From contig JAQBNL010000069.1 of the NCBI GenBank assembly GCA_028288585.1, positions 1 to 64,000 on the forward strand: 64,000 nt of DNA, given 5' to 3'. Made by a program: the position numbers and the translations under genes. The DNA is from Chitinophagaceae bacterium. GTDB lineage: Bacteria > Bacteroidota > Bacteroidia > Chitinophagales > Chitinophagaceae. A model generated the notes under the pieces. It had not been told where the DNA came from. It worked only from the letters and a program-made list of their open reading frames with translations, and searched no databases. Positions 48,130-59,112 of this stretch are shown one piece after another; within the stretch, counting starts at the first letter, position 1; each line of letters opens with the position of its first letter.

Positions 48130-48900
48130 TTACTTTCTCTGTCTCATCACTTCATATAATATCATTCCTGCAGCAACTGAAACATTCAATGACTCAAAAT
48201 CATTTTTCATAGGGATGCTGAATTGTTCATCAGCAATTTTCATTAACGCAGGAAAAATGCCTTTGTCTTCACTGCCCATAATAATTGCACAGGGTTCACT
48301 GAAGTCCAGATCATAGATATTTTTCTTTGCTGTCATTTCGCTTGCAAGAACTTTGATGCCATTAAGATGCAATTCATCTACCGCTTTCATTAAACTGGTA
48401 ACCCTGCAAACAGCAATGCTTTCTAGAGCTCCGGCAGAAGTTGCGATAGCATCATCATTTAAAGCGCCTATGCCTTTATCAGGAATAATAATGGCATGAA
48501 CTCCGCAGCTGTAAGCAGTCCTGGCAAGAGCGCCTATATTTCTTATATCCGTAATTCCATCTAATATTAAAAAAAGAGGTACTTCACCGCCTTCTACTAC
48601 AAATGAAATTACCTGCTGAAGATCCTGGTATTTTATTTTACCTTTTAATGCCACACAACCTTCATGGCCATCTATATTGAAGCTGTTTATTTTTTCTATA
48701 GGTACTTTATTAATGGGCACTTCGTATTGCTCAGCAATTCTTTTTATTTCATCCGCCTGTTTGCCATAAACAGTATTGGCTAAATAAATTCTTTCAATTT
48801 GCTCACCCGCATTGAGTGCATCAATTACTTTTTTTTGACCAATGATCAATGAACTTTTCTTAGGACGATGCTGCTGTGTTGTTGGTCTGAAATTTCTCAC
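48130..48900 (-). CDS. rlmB: 23S rRNA (guanosine-2'-O-)-methyltransferase, RlmB-type
   Basis: LILDGITDIRNIGALARTAYSCGVHAIIIPDKGIG, IMGSEDKGI, SLNVSVAAGMILYEV. Confidence 0.92.
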   Translation of the reverse strand: MRNFRPTTQQHRPKKSSLIIGQKKVIDALNAGEQIERIYLANTVYGKQADEIKRIAEQYEVPINKVPIEKINSFNIDGHEGCVALKGKIKYQDLQQVISFVVEGGEVPLFLILDGITDIRNIGALARTAYSCGVHAIIIPDKGIGALNDDAIATSAGALESIAVCRVTSLMKAVDELHLNGIKVLASEMTAKKNIYDLDFSEPCAIIMGSEDKGIFPALMKIADEQFSIPMKNDFESLNVSVAAGMILYEVMRQRK

Positions 48901-48925
48901 AATTCAAAATTACTTTTAATACAAT

Positions 48926-48953
48926 TAAAAAACCCTCTCGGCTGAGAGGGTTT
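48926..48953 (-). terminator. Terminator of metK
   Basis: Minus strand AAACCCTCTC-AGCC-GAGAGGGTTTTTT. Confidence 0.9.
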
Positions 48954-48959
48954 AAATTT

Positions 48960-50216
48960 TTATTTTATTCCGAATGCCTGCTTCACTTTATTTACATGGT
49001 CTAATTTTTCCCATGTAAATAATTCTACTTTAACCTTTTTCTCTTTGCCATCCGGAGTTCTGAAAGTTTTAGTTACCATTTCATTTTTACGGCCCATGTG
49101 TCCATATGCTGCGGTTTCACTATAAATAGGATTGCGCAATTTTAACCGCTGTTCAATAAAATAAGGGCGCATATCAAAAACGCCTTTTACCTTTTCTGCT
49201 ATTTCTCCATCACTCAATTTTACTTTTGAAGTTCCGTAAGTGTTTACATTAATACTGGTAGGCTGGGCAACACCAATAGCATAAGAAACCTGTACCAATA
49301 TTTCCTCACAAACTCCTGCCGCAACCAGGTTCTTGGCAATGTGCCGTGTTGCATAGGCAGCACTTCTGTCAACTTTGCTGGGATCTTTCCCACTGAATGC
49401 TCCGCCGCCATGAGCTCCTTTGCCTCCATACGTGTCAACAATAATTTTTCTGCCTGTTAATCCTGTATCTCCGTGCGGACCACCAATAACAAATTTTCCT
49501 GTAGGATTAATGTGATATTTTATTTTGTTGTCGAACAGGTGTCCGTATTTTTTATACTTCGCTTTTACTCTTGGTATTAATATCTTTTTAATATCGTCAG
49601 CAATTTTCTTTTGCATTTTCACTTCATCTTTATCAAAATCATCATGCTGGGTGGAAACGACTATAGCATCAATTCTTATGGGTTTATTGTTGTCATCATA
49701 TTCCAAGGTAACCTGGCTTTTTGCATCAGGGCGCAGGTATTTAATTTGTTTATTTTCTCTTCTTATTACTGCCAGTTCTTTTAATAAGTTGTTGGCAATA
49801 TCCAAAGGCAATGGCATATAATCTTCGGTTTCATTGCTTGCATAACCAAACATCATTCCCTGGTCACCGGCACCTTGCTCTTCTTTGCTTTTCCTGTCTA
49901 CACCCTGGTTAATATCAGAAGACTGCTCATGAATGGCCGAGAAAACGCCGCATGAGTTTGCCTCGAACATATATTCGCTTTTTGTATAGCCGATCTTACG
50001 AATAACATCCCGGGCAATTGTTTGAACATCTAAATACGCTTTTGATCTAACCTCGCCGGCTAATACAACCTGCCCTGTAGTTACCAATGTTTCGCAGGCA
50101 ACTTTACTTTGAGGATCGAAAGCCAAAAAATTATCAATTAGTGCGTCACTGATCTGGTCAGCAACTTTATCTGGGTGTCCTTCACTTACTGATTCGGATG
50201 TAAATAAATAAGGCAT
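48960..50216 (-). CDS. metK: S-adenosylmethionine synthetase
   Basis: [80 protein letters not shown]. Confidence 0.98.
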   Translation of the reverse strand: MPYLFTSESVSEGHPDKVADQISDALIDNFLAFDPQSKVACETLVTTGQVVLAGEVRSKAYLDVQTIARDVIRKIGYTKSEYMFEANSCGVFSAIHEQSSDINQGVDRKSKEEQGAGDQGMMFGYASNETEDYMPLPLDIANNLLKELAVIRRENKQIKYLRPDAKSQVTLEYDDNNKPIRIDAIVVSTQHDDFDKDEVKMQKKIADDIKKILIPRVKAKYKKYGHLFDNKIKYHINPTGKFVIGGPHGDTGLTGRKIIVDTYGGKGAHGGGAFSGKDPSKVDRSAAYATRHIAKNLVAAGVCEEILVQVSYAIGVAQPTSINVNTYGTSKVKLSDGEIAEKVKGVFDMRPYFIEQRLKLRNPIYSETAAYGHMGRKNEMVTKTFRTPDGKEKKVKVELFTWEKLDHVNKVKQAFGIK

Positions 50217-50283
50217 GTAGTTTTTTATTTTGAGGTGCAAAATTATGCCTTAACAGTAAAGGAACAAAATGCATTTATAAAAA

Positions 50284-51726
50284 TTAAAGCTTTGAATAGA
50301 TGATGCGCAACCTGATCCTGTTAACTGCAGTGCTGCTACTATTTCCTCCAGCCAGTTTTACACGTCCCTGGGCTACATTATTTAATGAGAATAACAGGGG
50401 CTGAATCGGGAAATTACATTCATCCACATAACCGATAGGTGTTGTAACATAAGTTGGAGCACTTAATCTTAACGTAGGAAAGGCTCTTTGCTTAGTAATA
50501 ACTTTTTGTACATACCTTGAAATATTAAAGGTATACCGGGCTACGCTATTACCTGAAGCATCCTGCACTGTAGTTTTAAACCCGCCATAGGTTAAAATAT
50601 CAGGCTGCCCTGTAGCGGTACTAAAATCACAGGAAACAGGATGATAATAACCGTTTGCGGAATCTTTAAATTCAATAAAAAGAAAAGGTGGCGGTGTTAA
50701 ATAATTATCTACTGTAGAGGTAGAATAAACCTGTTCCATTATTAACTCTGCCCTGTGAATTATGCGGTTTGATAATCCCGTGAGGCCTGGAATTTTAAGT
50801 TGGGCAAACGAACCCGGTGTGGTTTGAACGTAAATAAAATTATCACCCGCCGGATTTGAATTTGTATTTGAAAAATTATTTATTTGGGCGCCGCTCCGGT
50901 TTCTTATAATACTGTTTGCACTGTGGTCACCGGGGTACAAACCAAAATTTACAACAATAGAAGTATCAGGCAGGCTGGTTCTTTTATATGTGTAATAAAT
51001 AGCCAGCTTTGTATTTGCATCAGTAAGGCCGTAATAGGTTAATGCATTACCTGAATTATCCGGCACGATTGCAAACCCCTTTAAAAAATCTTTAAAGAGT
51101 GAATCCGTTTGCATAGTATCCCTGGCCAATAACGATTGACCGAAGGAATTACTCAGTTTTATACGCAGCTGGTTGTTTGTTGTGTCTCTAAACGTCTTAA
51201 TTGAATCTGATAATCTTGCGGGAGTATAAGTAGCAGAACCTAATACGGCTGCATTATATGGATAAGTTGAACAGCTGCTTGAATCAGGATTGAATGTGCC
51301 TGTGATTTCATGCACTTCAACTCTTTGTGGTATTGTAGAATCTCCCCAAACTCTCCTGTAACTTAATACCAAAACAATAGAGTCCAAAGTCCTGTCAGCC
51401 GGTTTGGCTTCAAAAGCAAAAGGAATTGTTTGTGGTTTTAATTCTGTATAAATTACAGCTTTGGTGGTGCCAAATAACGGGTCGTTGCTGATGTATCCGA
51501 GCGCATGCTCATCTGTTGCATAAATAACCGCACATTCTTTACCAAAAGGGATAGAATCAAAATTATTAGCTACAACATTCAATATGGTATCAAAAGTATT
51601 TACATTATCAACTGCAGGAATAAGCCCGCCACCTAAAGTAGTAGTATCAATTTTGGTACAATGCCAGCTTAAAAGAGAGAAAAATATAAGACCCGTAAAA
51701 GCTAAAGGGAGTTTAGTTCTAATCAT
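50284..51726 (-). CDS. DUF4270 family lipoprotein
   Basis: HCTKIDTTTLGGGLIPAVDNVNTFDT; LSYRRVWGDSTIPQRVEVHEI. Confidence 0.85.
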   Translation of the reverse strand: MIRTKLPLAFTGLIFFSLLSWHCTKIDTTTLGGGLIPAVDNVNTFDTILNVVANNFDSIPFGKECAVIYATDEHALGYISNDPLFGTTKAVIYTELKPQTIPFAFEAKPADRTLDSIVLVLSYRRVWGDSTIPQRVEVHEITGTFNPDSSSCSTYPYNAAVLGSATYTPARLSDSIKTFRDTTNNQLRIKLSNSFGQSLLARDTMQTDSLFKDFLKGFAIVPDNSGNALTYYGLTDANTKLAIYYTYKRTSLPDTSIVVNFGLYPGDHSANSIIRNRSGAQINNFSNTNSNPAGDNFIYVQTTPGSFAQLKIPGLTGLSNRIIHRAELIMEQVYSTSTVDNYLTPPPFLFIEFKDSANGYYHPVSCDFSTATGQPDILTYGGFKTTVQDASGNSVARYTFNISRYVQKVITKQRAFPTLRLSAPTYVTTPIGYVDECNFPIQPLLFSLNNVAQGRVKLAGGNSSSTAVNRIRLRIIYSKL

Positions 51727-51755
51727 AGTAAAAATAATTTGATAGGGTAGTTTTT

Positions 51756-52571
51756 TTATTTGGCGGCAAGGTCGGCATACAATTGTAAATAGTCTGTTAA
51801 ATCTGACTCCGCATTAAATGGCAGTACCTTCTTACCTTTTACTTTGGCAAATTCCTCGGCCAATTTTTTATCAACCTTTTCTGCGCCAAATGTTATTGCA
51901 TCAGCATACGTTGCGCCCCCTCTAAACATCGCAGTATTGGAACCTTCATTATAAATTTCAATGTCACAATCCTTAACATTCGCATTTATTGTTGCCAGTT
52001 TTGCAAACTCTTTACCCATTTTTTCTTTGTAAGTATTTTGCCCGATTGTATATATCACTTTACAATTACTAAATACCGGCTCCTTCTTATAGGCACATTT
52101 TATATACATTGGTATAAGCCCCGTCATCCATCCGCTACAATGAATGATATCAGGAGGCCAGCCAAATTTCTTTACTGTTTCAAGCGCTCCCTTGCAGAAT
52201 AAAACCGTTCTTAAAGCATTATCGTCAAACCATTTTTCATTTTCATCATGAAACAATGTTTTACGTTTAAAATAATCTTCATTATCTAAAAAATATATCT
52301 GCAGGCGTGCATTGGGCAGTGAAGCCACTTTTATAACCAATGGATAATCGTCTCCATCAATGGATACATTAATGCCTGATAACCTCACTACTTCATGTAA
52401 ACGGTGGCGCCTTTCATTTATCATCCCAAAACGCGGCATAATACACCTTACTTCCATCCCTGTATCATTCGACTTTATCGCCAGCTTATTTACAATCTCC
52501 GCAAACTCTGTCATCTCTAAATACGGTGACATCTCGTTGGCAATAAATAAAATTCTTTTCTTTGTTGACAT
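51756..52571 (-). CDS. Glycogen/starch synthase N-terminal (GT5) domain-only protein
   Basis: RILFIANEMSPYLEMTEFAEIVNKL...PDIIHCSGWMTGLIPMYIK...VIYTIGQNTY; ends at 271 aa without the C-terminal GT domain. Confidence 0.85.
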   Translation of the reverse strand: MSTKKRILFIANEMSPYLEMTEFAEIVNKLAIKSNDTGMEVRCIMPRFGMINERRHRLHEVVRLSGINVSIDGDDYPLVIKVASLPNARLQIYFLDNEDYFKRKTLFHDENEKWFDDNALRTVLFCKGALETVKKFGWPPDIIHCSGWMTGLIPMYIKCAYKKEPVFSNCKVIYTIGQNTYKEKMGKEFAKLATINANVKDCDIEIYNEGSNTAMFRGGATYADAITFGAEKVDKKLAEEFAKVKGKKVLPFNAESDLTDYLQLYADLAAK

Positions 52572-52678
52572 AGCGAAGGTTAAATTGCAATAAGGGTTTT
52601 AAAAGAGCGGCGAAGTTACAATAATTTTTCTTTAAATAGCGTAGTCTTATCTATGTTTATACGTACTTATAAGTTAAA

Positions 52679-53527
52679 ATGATAATATTAAAACATGCTG
52701 ACGATATTGGTATTCAGCTAAAAAAAATCAAAGCTGCAACCTCATCCATCGGGTTTGTGCCTACTATGGGAGCTTTGCATAAGGGGCATATTTCCTTACT
52801 GCAAAAAAGTAAGGAGGTATGTGAAATAACTATATGCAGTATTTTTATAAATCCCACACAATTTAATAATGCAGATGACTTTAAAAAATATCCTGTTACA
52901 CTTGAGCAGGATATTTATGCGTTAGAAAAAAATGGTTGTGATATTTTATTTCTGCCGGATGTAAATGAAATATATCCCGGCGAAACTATTTCTAAAAATC
53001 ATTTTAATCTTGGCTACCTCGAAACCATCCTGGAAGGAAAATACAGGCCCGGGCACTTCCAGGGCGTTTGCCAGGTGGTAAGCCGTCTGCTTAAAATTGT
53101 TGCACCTACTCATTTATTTATTGGCCAAAAAGATTACCAGCAATGCATGGTAATAAAAAGATTAATAGAATTGGAGGGTTTAAATATTGAACTTATTATC
53201 TGCCCCACCCTGCGGGAAGAAAACGGGCTTGCCATGAGCAGCCGCAATTTGAGACTGGATGAACAACAAAGAGAAGAGGCTGCTGAAATTTATAAAACCT
53301 TACTTGGCATGCAACAAAAAATAAAACCCGGCTCTTTACATCACTTAAAAAAAGAGGCAACAGAATATTTAATAAAGAAAAATTTTAACCCGGATTATAT
53401 AGAAATTGCTGAAGCCGGTAATTTAAACCCTGTAAATGAATGGGATGGAACTGCGCATCTGGTAGCGCTGGCGGCCGCTTTTATTGGTGATGTAAGATTA
53501 ATAGATAATATCTTACTAAAACATTAA
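52679..53527 (+). CDS. panC: Pantoate--beta-alanine ligase
   Basis: GFVPTMGALHKGHISLL, SIFINPTQFN, GHFQGVCQVV, GQKDYQQ, MSSRN. Confidence 0.97.
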   Translation: MIILKHADDIGIQLKKIKAATSSIGFVPTMGALHKGHISLLQKSKEVCEITICSIFINPTQFNNADDFKKYPVTLEQDIYALEKNGCDILFLPDVNEIYPGETISKNHFNLGYLETILEGKYRPGHFQGVCQVVSRLLKIVAPTHLFIGQKDYQQCMVIKRLIELEGLNIELIICPTLREENGLAMSSRNLRLDEQQREEAAEIYKTLLGMQQKIKPGSLHHLKKEATEYLIKKNFNPDYIEIAEAGNLNPVNEWDGTAHLVALAAAFIGDVRLIDNILLKH

Positions 53528-53556
53528 GCTGTTTCTATTCGTAACTTGTAGGCGAT

Positions 53557-54582
53557 ATGAAAAAAAGGCTTTTATCTATTTTAAAATATATTTTTTTCCT
53601 GGGCCTGGGATTTTTTTTAGTGTGGTGGCAGTTTGATAAAATGACTGCTCTGCAAAAAGCACAGTTTGGGGAATCCCTGCGCTATGCTAACTACTGGCTT
53701 CTTATTCCTATAATAATTTTAGCACTCTTAAGCCATTTAAGCCGTGCTGTGCGCTGGAAGATATTAATTGAACCCATGGGCTATAATCCTTCCACAGCAA
53801 AAACATTTTATTCTATAATGTCAGGATACCTGCTGAACACATTTGTACCACGGGCCGGGGAAATTTTAAAATGCAGCCTGTTAAGCCGCTATGAAAAAAT
53901 TCCAATGAATAAGCTCATAGGAACTATACTGGTTGAAAGAACATTCGACCTTGCCTGTTATTTAATTTTTATCATCATAACTATATTGATACAGATAAAC
54001 TATGTAGGCTCGTTTGTTAAGAAAAAATTTTCTCAAATGGCGGCCGGCAATCAAGGGTTATCTATCTGGATAAAATTGCTGGTTGCAGCCATTATCATTT
54101 TTTTAGTTATAGTTTTTTTAAAATGGCTCTTTAAAAAATTTGCGCATCACAGGCATATCATAAATTTAAGAGGTTTTCACATCGGCCTTAAAGAAGGCTT
54201 TAATGCTATAGCACGGTTAAAAAACAGGGGCTGGTTTATTTTTCATACTATTTTTATCTGGTCGATGTATTTGCTGGAGATATATATAGGATTTTTTGCA
54301 CTGTCTGCAACATCACATTTGGGAATAGTTGAAGCGTGCAGTGTACTTAGCCTTGCAACACTTGGGATGATAGTTTCTCCCGGCGGAATAGGGGCGTTTC
54401 CATTAGCAGTTCAGGAAGTACTTTTGATTTATAATGTAGACAATGTTTCCTTCGGATGGATAATATGGGGCGTTTCCACAGCCATTGTTATTGTGGTTGG
54501 CCTGATAAGTTTTGGATTATTGATGTATAAAAGCAAAAAGTTGAATGAAACAAAGCAAACAAATATTACAGAAGCTGTTTAA
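53557..54582 (+). CDS. Lysylphosphatidylglycerol synthase TM-region / flippase-like membrane protein
   Basis: LSHLSRAVRWKILIEPMGYNPS, YLLNTFVPRAGEILKCSLLSRYE, SPGGIGAFPLAVQEVLL. Confidence 0.88.
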   Translation: MKKRLLSILKYIFFLGLGFFLVWWQFDKMTALQKAQFGESLRYANYWLLIPIIILALLSHLSRAVRWKILIEPMGYNPSTAKTFYSIMSGYLLNTFVPRAGEILKCSLLSRYEKIPMNKLIGTILVERTFDLACYLIFIIITILIQINYVGSFVKKKFSQMAAGNQGLSIWIKLLVAAIIIFLVIVFLKWLFKKFAHHRHIINLRGFHIGLKEGFNAIARLKNRGWFIFHTIFIWSMYLLEIYIGFFALSATSHLGIVEACSVLSLATLGMIVSPGGIGAFPLAVQEVLLIYNVDNVSFGWIIWGVSTAIVIVVGLISFGLLMYKSKKLNETKQTNITEAV

Positions 54583-55033
54583 TGCTGAAGAATTAAAGCT
54601 TCAGCTTAAAAGATGGGACTTACTGGGAAAGAAAATAGTTTTTACCAATGGCGTTTTTGATATTTTGCACCATGGGCATATTCAAATATTATCTGAAGCC
54701 GCCACTTATGCGGATGTTTTAATTGTTGGAGTAAATTCTGATGCATCAGTAAAAAGATTAAAAGGCAACAGCAGGCCAATTAATGGAGAAGCATCCAGGG
54801 CATTCATATTATCAGCTTTATTAATGGTAGATGCGGTGATAATTTTTGAAGAAGATACACCGCTTGAACTGATAAAACTTATTAAGCCGGATGTTTTAGT
54901 TAAAGGTGGCGATTATACCCTGGATACTATTGTTGGTGCAAAGGAAGTAATTGCTAATGGCGGTGAAGTAAAAATAATTCCTTTAGAAGAAGGGTTTTCA
55001 ACAACAGCAATCATTAAAAAAATTAAAAATTAA
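54545..55033 (+). CDS. rfaE2: D-glycero-beta-D-manno-heptose 1-phosphate adenylyltransferase
   Basis: KIVFTNGVFDILHHGHIQIL, VGVNSDASVKRLKG, KPDVLVKGGDYTLDTIVGA, FSTTAIIKKI. Confidence 0.93.
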   Translation: MKQSKQILQKLFNAEELKLQLKRWDLLGKKIVFTNGVFDILHHGHIQILSEAATYADVLIVGVNSDASVKRLKGNSRPINGEASRAFILSALLMVDAVIIFEEDTPLELIKLIKPDVLVKGGDYTLDTIVGAKEVIANGGEVKIIPLEEGFSTTAIIKKIKN

Positions 55034-55073
55034 ATTCCTTCATAAGTGGAGAAGAATTAAGGATGAGGTAATA

Positions 55074-57152
55074 ATGAAACGAAAAATCATACCCCGTGAT
55101 ATTAGCTGGCTTTCCTTTAATGGAAGAGTATTGCAGGAAGCTGCTGATGAAAGTGTTCCTTTAAGAGAGCGTATCCGTTTCCTGGGAATATTTTCTAATA
55201 ATCTTGATGAATTTTTTAGGGTAAGAGTAGCTACCCTTAAGCGAATGATTGAATTTGGCGCCAAAGGTAATATGCATCTTGAAACAGGGCCGCAACAAAT
55301 CCTGGATGAAATAAATACTAAGGTAACAGAACAGCAAAATGAATTTAACAGGATATGGAACGAGATATTACGGGAACTGAAAAAAGAAAAGATACTTCTT
55401 GTAAATGAAAAACAACTTAACAGGGAGCAGCAAAAGTTTGTGCTGTCTTATTTTCATGATGAGGTAAGAAGTAATATTGTTCCACTTATGATTGAAACCA
55501 TGCAGGCCTTCCCCACCCTGAATGATAAATCTATTTACCTGGCCTGTAAACTTTCAAAATCTGATGGAAGCATACCTCAAAAATTTGCGCTGGTATCTGT
55601 ACCCGTAACACGTTTGCCAAGGTTTGTTATTCTACCATCAAGCCAGCAGGGCCAATACATTATTTTATTGGAAGACGTAATCCGGTTTTGTCTTCCACAA
55701 ATATTTTCTTTCTTTGGCCATGATACTTTCTCTTCCAATATCATTAAAGTAACAAGGGATGCTGAAATTGATTTAGATAATGATGTATCCACTTCATTTA
55801 TACAAAAAATTGAAAGGGGCGTAAAGAATCGTAAAAAAGGAAAACCGGTAAGATTTATTTTCGATAAAGATATTGACCCTGCACTCCTTACTTACCTGAT
55901 AAAGCGGCTTGGACTTTCAGTAAAAGACAATATACAATCCGGTGGAAGAATCCATAATTTTAAAGACTTCATGAATTTCCCGGAGTCTGTTTTTCAAACA
56001 AAAAATCCACGTAAAAAACCATTCATCCACCCGCTGTTGCAAAATGTAAACAGCGTAACTAACGTGATCCTTGAAAGAGATGTACTGCTGAATTTCCCTT
56101 ATCATTCTTTCGATTCCATTATCGACCTGCTGAGAGAAGCTGCCATTTCACCCGATGTATTAAGTATAAAGCTTACCTGTTACCGGCTTGCATTGCAGTC
56201 AAAAATTATTAATGCATTAACCAACGCTGTTCGTAACGGTAAACAGGTTACCGTAGTATTGGAATTAAGAGCAAGATTTGATGAAGAAGCTAACCTGGAA
56301 TGGAAAGAAATTCTTGAAGATGCCGGCGTAAAAGTTTTTATTGGTATACCTAATATGAAAGTGCACGCAAAAATTTGCCTGATAAAGAAAAAAGTAAATA
56401 ACCATACGTTTCATTATGGATTTGTAAGCACCGGAAATCTTAATGAAAAAACTTCATCGCTTTATGGTGACCATTGCCTGCTTACATCGGATAGAAATAT
56501 AATGGCGGACGTAAACAGGATGTTCAGCTATCTCGAAAATCAAAAAAATATCCAGCTATTAAAAGATTGCCAGCTATTAATACCAAGTCCTGTGGCTATG
56601 CGCAGGCAGTTAATGATACTAATTGATAAAGAAATAAAAGCAGCCAGGGATGGCAAGCATTCTTCCATAATCTTAAAGCTAAACTCATTAAGCGATGAAA
56701 AGCTTATCATGAAATTATATGATGCTGCAAGGGCCGGTGTACAAATAAAAATGGTAATAAGAGGTATCTGCTGCATGTATACTGAGAATAAAAAGATCAG
56801 GAAGAAAGTAAATGCAATAAGCCTGGTAGATGAATACCTTGAACATGCAAGGGTATTAATATTTCATCATGACGGGAAAGAAAAAACTTTTATTTCATCT
56901 GCAGACTGGATGGTAAGAAATCTTGACCATCGTATAGAGGCTGCGGTACCCATTCTTGATAAAAATATTCAGAAGGAGTTAAAAGATATAATTAACATTC
57001 AGCTGAATGATAATGTGAAGGCAAGAATTCTTAACAATGATCTCGACAATGAATATGTGAATCCGAGGAATACAAAAAAAGTGCGTTCACAAATTGAAAT
57101 TTATAATTATCTCTTAAAGAAAAACTATAACAGTGAGACTGGCAGCAATTGA
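55074..57152 (+). CDS. ppk1: Polyphosphate kinase 1
   Basis: RDISWLSFNGRVLQEAAD, FRVRVATLKR, LSIKLTCYR, VVLELRARFDEEANLEW, KVHAKICLI, YGFVSTGNLNEKT. Confidence 0.97.
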   Translation: MKRKIIPRDISWLSFNGRVLQEAADESVPLRERIRFLGIFSNNLDEFFRVRVATLKRMIEFGAKGNMHLETGPQQILDEINTKVTEQQNEFNRIWNEILRELKKEKILLVNEKQLNREQQKFVLSYFHDEVRSNIVPLMIETMQAFPTLNDKSIYLACKLSKSDGSIPQKFALVSVPVTRLPRFVILPSSQQGQYIILLEDVIRFCLPQIFSFFGHDTFSSNIIKVTRDAEIDLDNDVSTSFIQKIERGVKNRKKGKPVRFIFDKDIDPALLTYLIKRLGLSVKDNIQSGGRIHNFKDFMNFPESVFQTKNPRKKPFIHPLLQNVNSVTNVILERDVLLNFPYHSFDSIIDLLREAAISPDVLSIKLTCYRLALQSKIINALTNAVRNGKQVTVVLELRARFDEEANLEWKEILEDAGVKVFIGIPNMKVHAKICLIKKKVNNHTFHYGFVSTGNLNEKTSSLYGDHCLLTSDRNIMADVNRMFSYLENQKNIQLLKDCQLLIPSPVAMRRQLMILIDKEIKAARDGKHSSIILKLNSLSDEKLIMKLYDAARAGVQIKMVIRGICCMYTENKKIRKKVNAISLVDEYLEHARVLIFHHDGKEKTFISSADWMVRNLDHRIEAAVPILDKNIQKELKDIINIQLNDNVKARILNNDLDNEYVNPRNTKKVRSQIEIYNYLLKKNYNSETGSN

Positions 57153-58029
57153 TATTGGAAGTAATGCGGCACGGTTGCTTATCTCCGAAGTAACAACTGA
57201 CATAAATGGTATTCCTAAATTTAATAAGATCGATCTTATCCGTGTGCCCCTGCGCTTAGGCTTTGATGTTTTTGAAAAGGGAGAAATATCAGAACATAGA
57301 ATTGATATGATAACTCAAACCATGAAAGCTTACAAGCATTTATTGAATGTTTACGAAGTAAAACATTTAAAAGCCTGTGCCACTTCTGCAATGAGAGATG
57401 CAAAAAACGGAAAGGAAATAATAAAAAAAATAAAGCACGAAACCGGTATTGATATTGAAATTATTTCAGGAAGCGATGAGGCTGCTTTTATTTATGAAAA
57501 TCATGTTGCTGAAAATTTAGATAAAGAGCATTCTTACTTATACATTGATGTTGGCGGCGGCAGTACAGAATTAACTTTCTTCAGTAATAACAAATTGATT
57601 TTTAAAGATTCCCATAACATAGGCACGATACGGCTTTTAAAAAATAAAGTAAAAGATGAAGTATGGGATGAGATGAAAGATAGTATTAAACAAAAAACAA
57701 AAGGGCACAAAGAAGTAACAGCAATTGGCTCCGGCGGTAACATTAATAAAATATTTTCGCTTAGTAAAATAAAAGAAAATAAACCTTTATCATTAGAACT
57801 GCTGAGGGATTATTATAAAGAATTGAGCAATGTTTCTTTAACGGATCGTATAAATGTTTACAAACTGAAGGAAGACAGGGCAGATGTAATTGTACCTGCA
57901 TTACAAATTTATATCAATACAATGCGCTGGGCAGGCTGCAATGAAATATATGTACCCCGCATTGGCCTGGCTGATGGCCTGGTACAGCATTTATATGAAG
58001 AAATAAAAATGCAGAACATAATGGTATAA
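57133..58029 (+). CDS. Exopolyphosphatase / Ppx-GppA family
   Basis: AAIDIGSNAARLLI, CATSAMRDAKNG, YIDVGGGSTELT, AIGSGGNINK. Confidence 0.93.
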   Translation: MRLAAIDIGSNAARLLISEVTTDINGIPKFNKIDLIRVPLRLGFDVFEKGEISEHRIDMITQTMKAYKHLLNVYEVKHLKACATSAMRDAKNGKEIIKKIKHETGIDIEIISGSDEAAFIYENHVAENLDKEHSYLYIDVGGGSTELTFFSNNKLIFKDSHNIGTIRLLKNKVKDEVWDEMKDSIKQKTKGHKEVTAIGSGGNINKIFSLSKIKENKPLSLELLRDYYKELSNVSLTDRINVYKLKEDRADVIVPALQIYINTMRWAGCNEIYVPRIGLADGLVQHLYEEIKMQNIMV

Positions 58030-58081
58030 TATGCCTGGTGTTCCCGTCTGGCATGTGTGAAAATATTTTTTACCTGGTTGA

Positions 58082-58118
58082 TTTTGTTGGTTAGACCGGG
58101 ACGGTCAGACCAACAAAA
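58082..58118. repeat. Palindromic repeat family R3, copy B
   Basis: TTTTGTTGGTTAGACCGGGACGGTCAGACCAACAAAA, long imperfect hairpin; core matches 6574-6596. Confidence 0.8.
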
Positions 58119-58239
58119 AGTTCTTTACTTTTACACCTGCGATTGCTCACAAGGATTTGTTTTATTCTAATGCAGGGCCATCTCCCACTCTATCGCATCC
58201 TAAAACTTCTAAGCTACTAAACCTTTAAACTTTAAGTGC

Positions 58240-59055
58240 ATGTCAGTTAATAAAGAAGTAAAAAAAATTACAACCAACACGTTGTTGAAAATGAAAACGG
58301 CAGGAGAAAAGATCTCGATGATAACTGCGTATGATTTTTCCTTTGCAAAAATTTTTGATGCTGCAGGTATTGATATAATTCTTGTAGGAGATTCGGCAAG
58401 CAATGTAATGGCAGGGCATGAAACTACTTTGCCAATTACTTTAGATCAAATGATCTACCATGCTTCATCAGTTGTACGTGGTGTTGACAGGTGCCTTGTA
58501 ATTGTTGATTTGCCGTTTGGTGCATACCAGGGAAACTCGAAAGAAGCATTAAATTCCACCATAAGAATTATGAAAGAAACCGGCGCCCATGCAATAAAAC
58601 TGGAAGGCGGAGAAGAAGTACTTGAATCAGTAAAACGTATTATCAGTGCAGGTGTGCCGGTTATGGGCCACCTTGGGTTAACACCACAGTCTATTTACAA
58701 ATTCGGCACTTATACAGTAAGGGCAAAGGAAGAAGCAGAAGCAGATAAATTGAAGAAAGATGCTTTGCTGTTGCAGGAAGCCGGGTGCTTTGCAATTGTG
58801 TTAGAAAAAATTCCTGCTTCACTTGCAAAAAAAGTTACGGAAAGTATAAGCATACCAACTATAGGCATTGGAGCAGGAAAATACTGTGATGGCCAGGTTT
58901 TGGTTATGCATGATATGCTTGGTATAAATACAGAGTTTAAACCCCGGTTTCTGCGCCAATATCTTAATATGGCCCAGCAGGTTACCGGCGCAGTTCAAAA
59001 CTATATTAAAGATGTAAAGAGTAAAGATTTCCCTAACGAGAATGAACAATACTAA
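58240..59055 (+). CDS. panB: 3-methyl-2-oxobutanoate hydroxymethyltransferase
   Basis: [66 protein letters not shown]. Confidence 0.98.
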   Translation: MSVNKEVKKITTNTLLKMKTAGEKISMITAYDFSFAKIFDAAGIDIILVGDSASNVMAGHETTLPITLDQMIYHASSVVRGVDRCLVIVDLPFGAYQGNSKEALNSTIRIMKETGAHAIKLEGGEEVLESVKRIISAGVPVMGHLGLTPQSIYKFGTYTVRAKEEAEADKLKKDALLLQEAGCFAIVLEKIPASLAKKVTESISIPTIGIGAGKYCDGQVLVMHDMLGINTEFKPRFLRQYLNMAQQVTGAVQNYIKDVKSKDFPNENEQY

Positions 59056-59112
59056 AAAGTTCCAGAAGCTCCGGTAGTTTCAAACGTTTATATCTTTACA
59101 AAAATTTACCAG

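Noticed and set aside
48130-48900. Duplicate of the TrmH gene at 11236-11823
   Set aside because: The two SpoU-family proteins look like distinct orthologs (TrmH and RlmB types), both normal in bacteria.
52679-59055. panC-rfaE2-ppk1-ppx-panB run as a novel system
   Set aside because: All are recognisable housekeeping genes; overlaps such as 54545-54582 and 57133-57152 are ordinary translational coupling.
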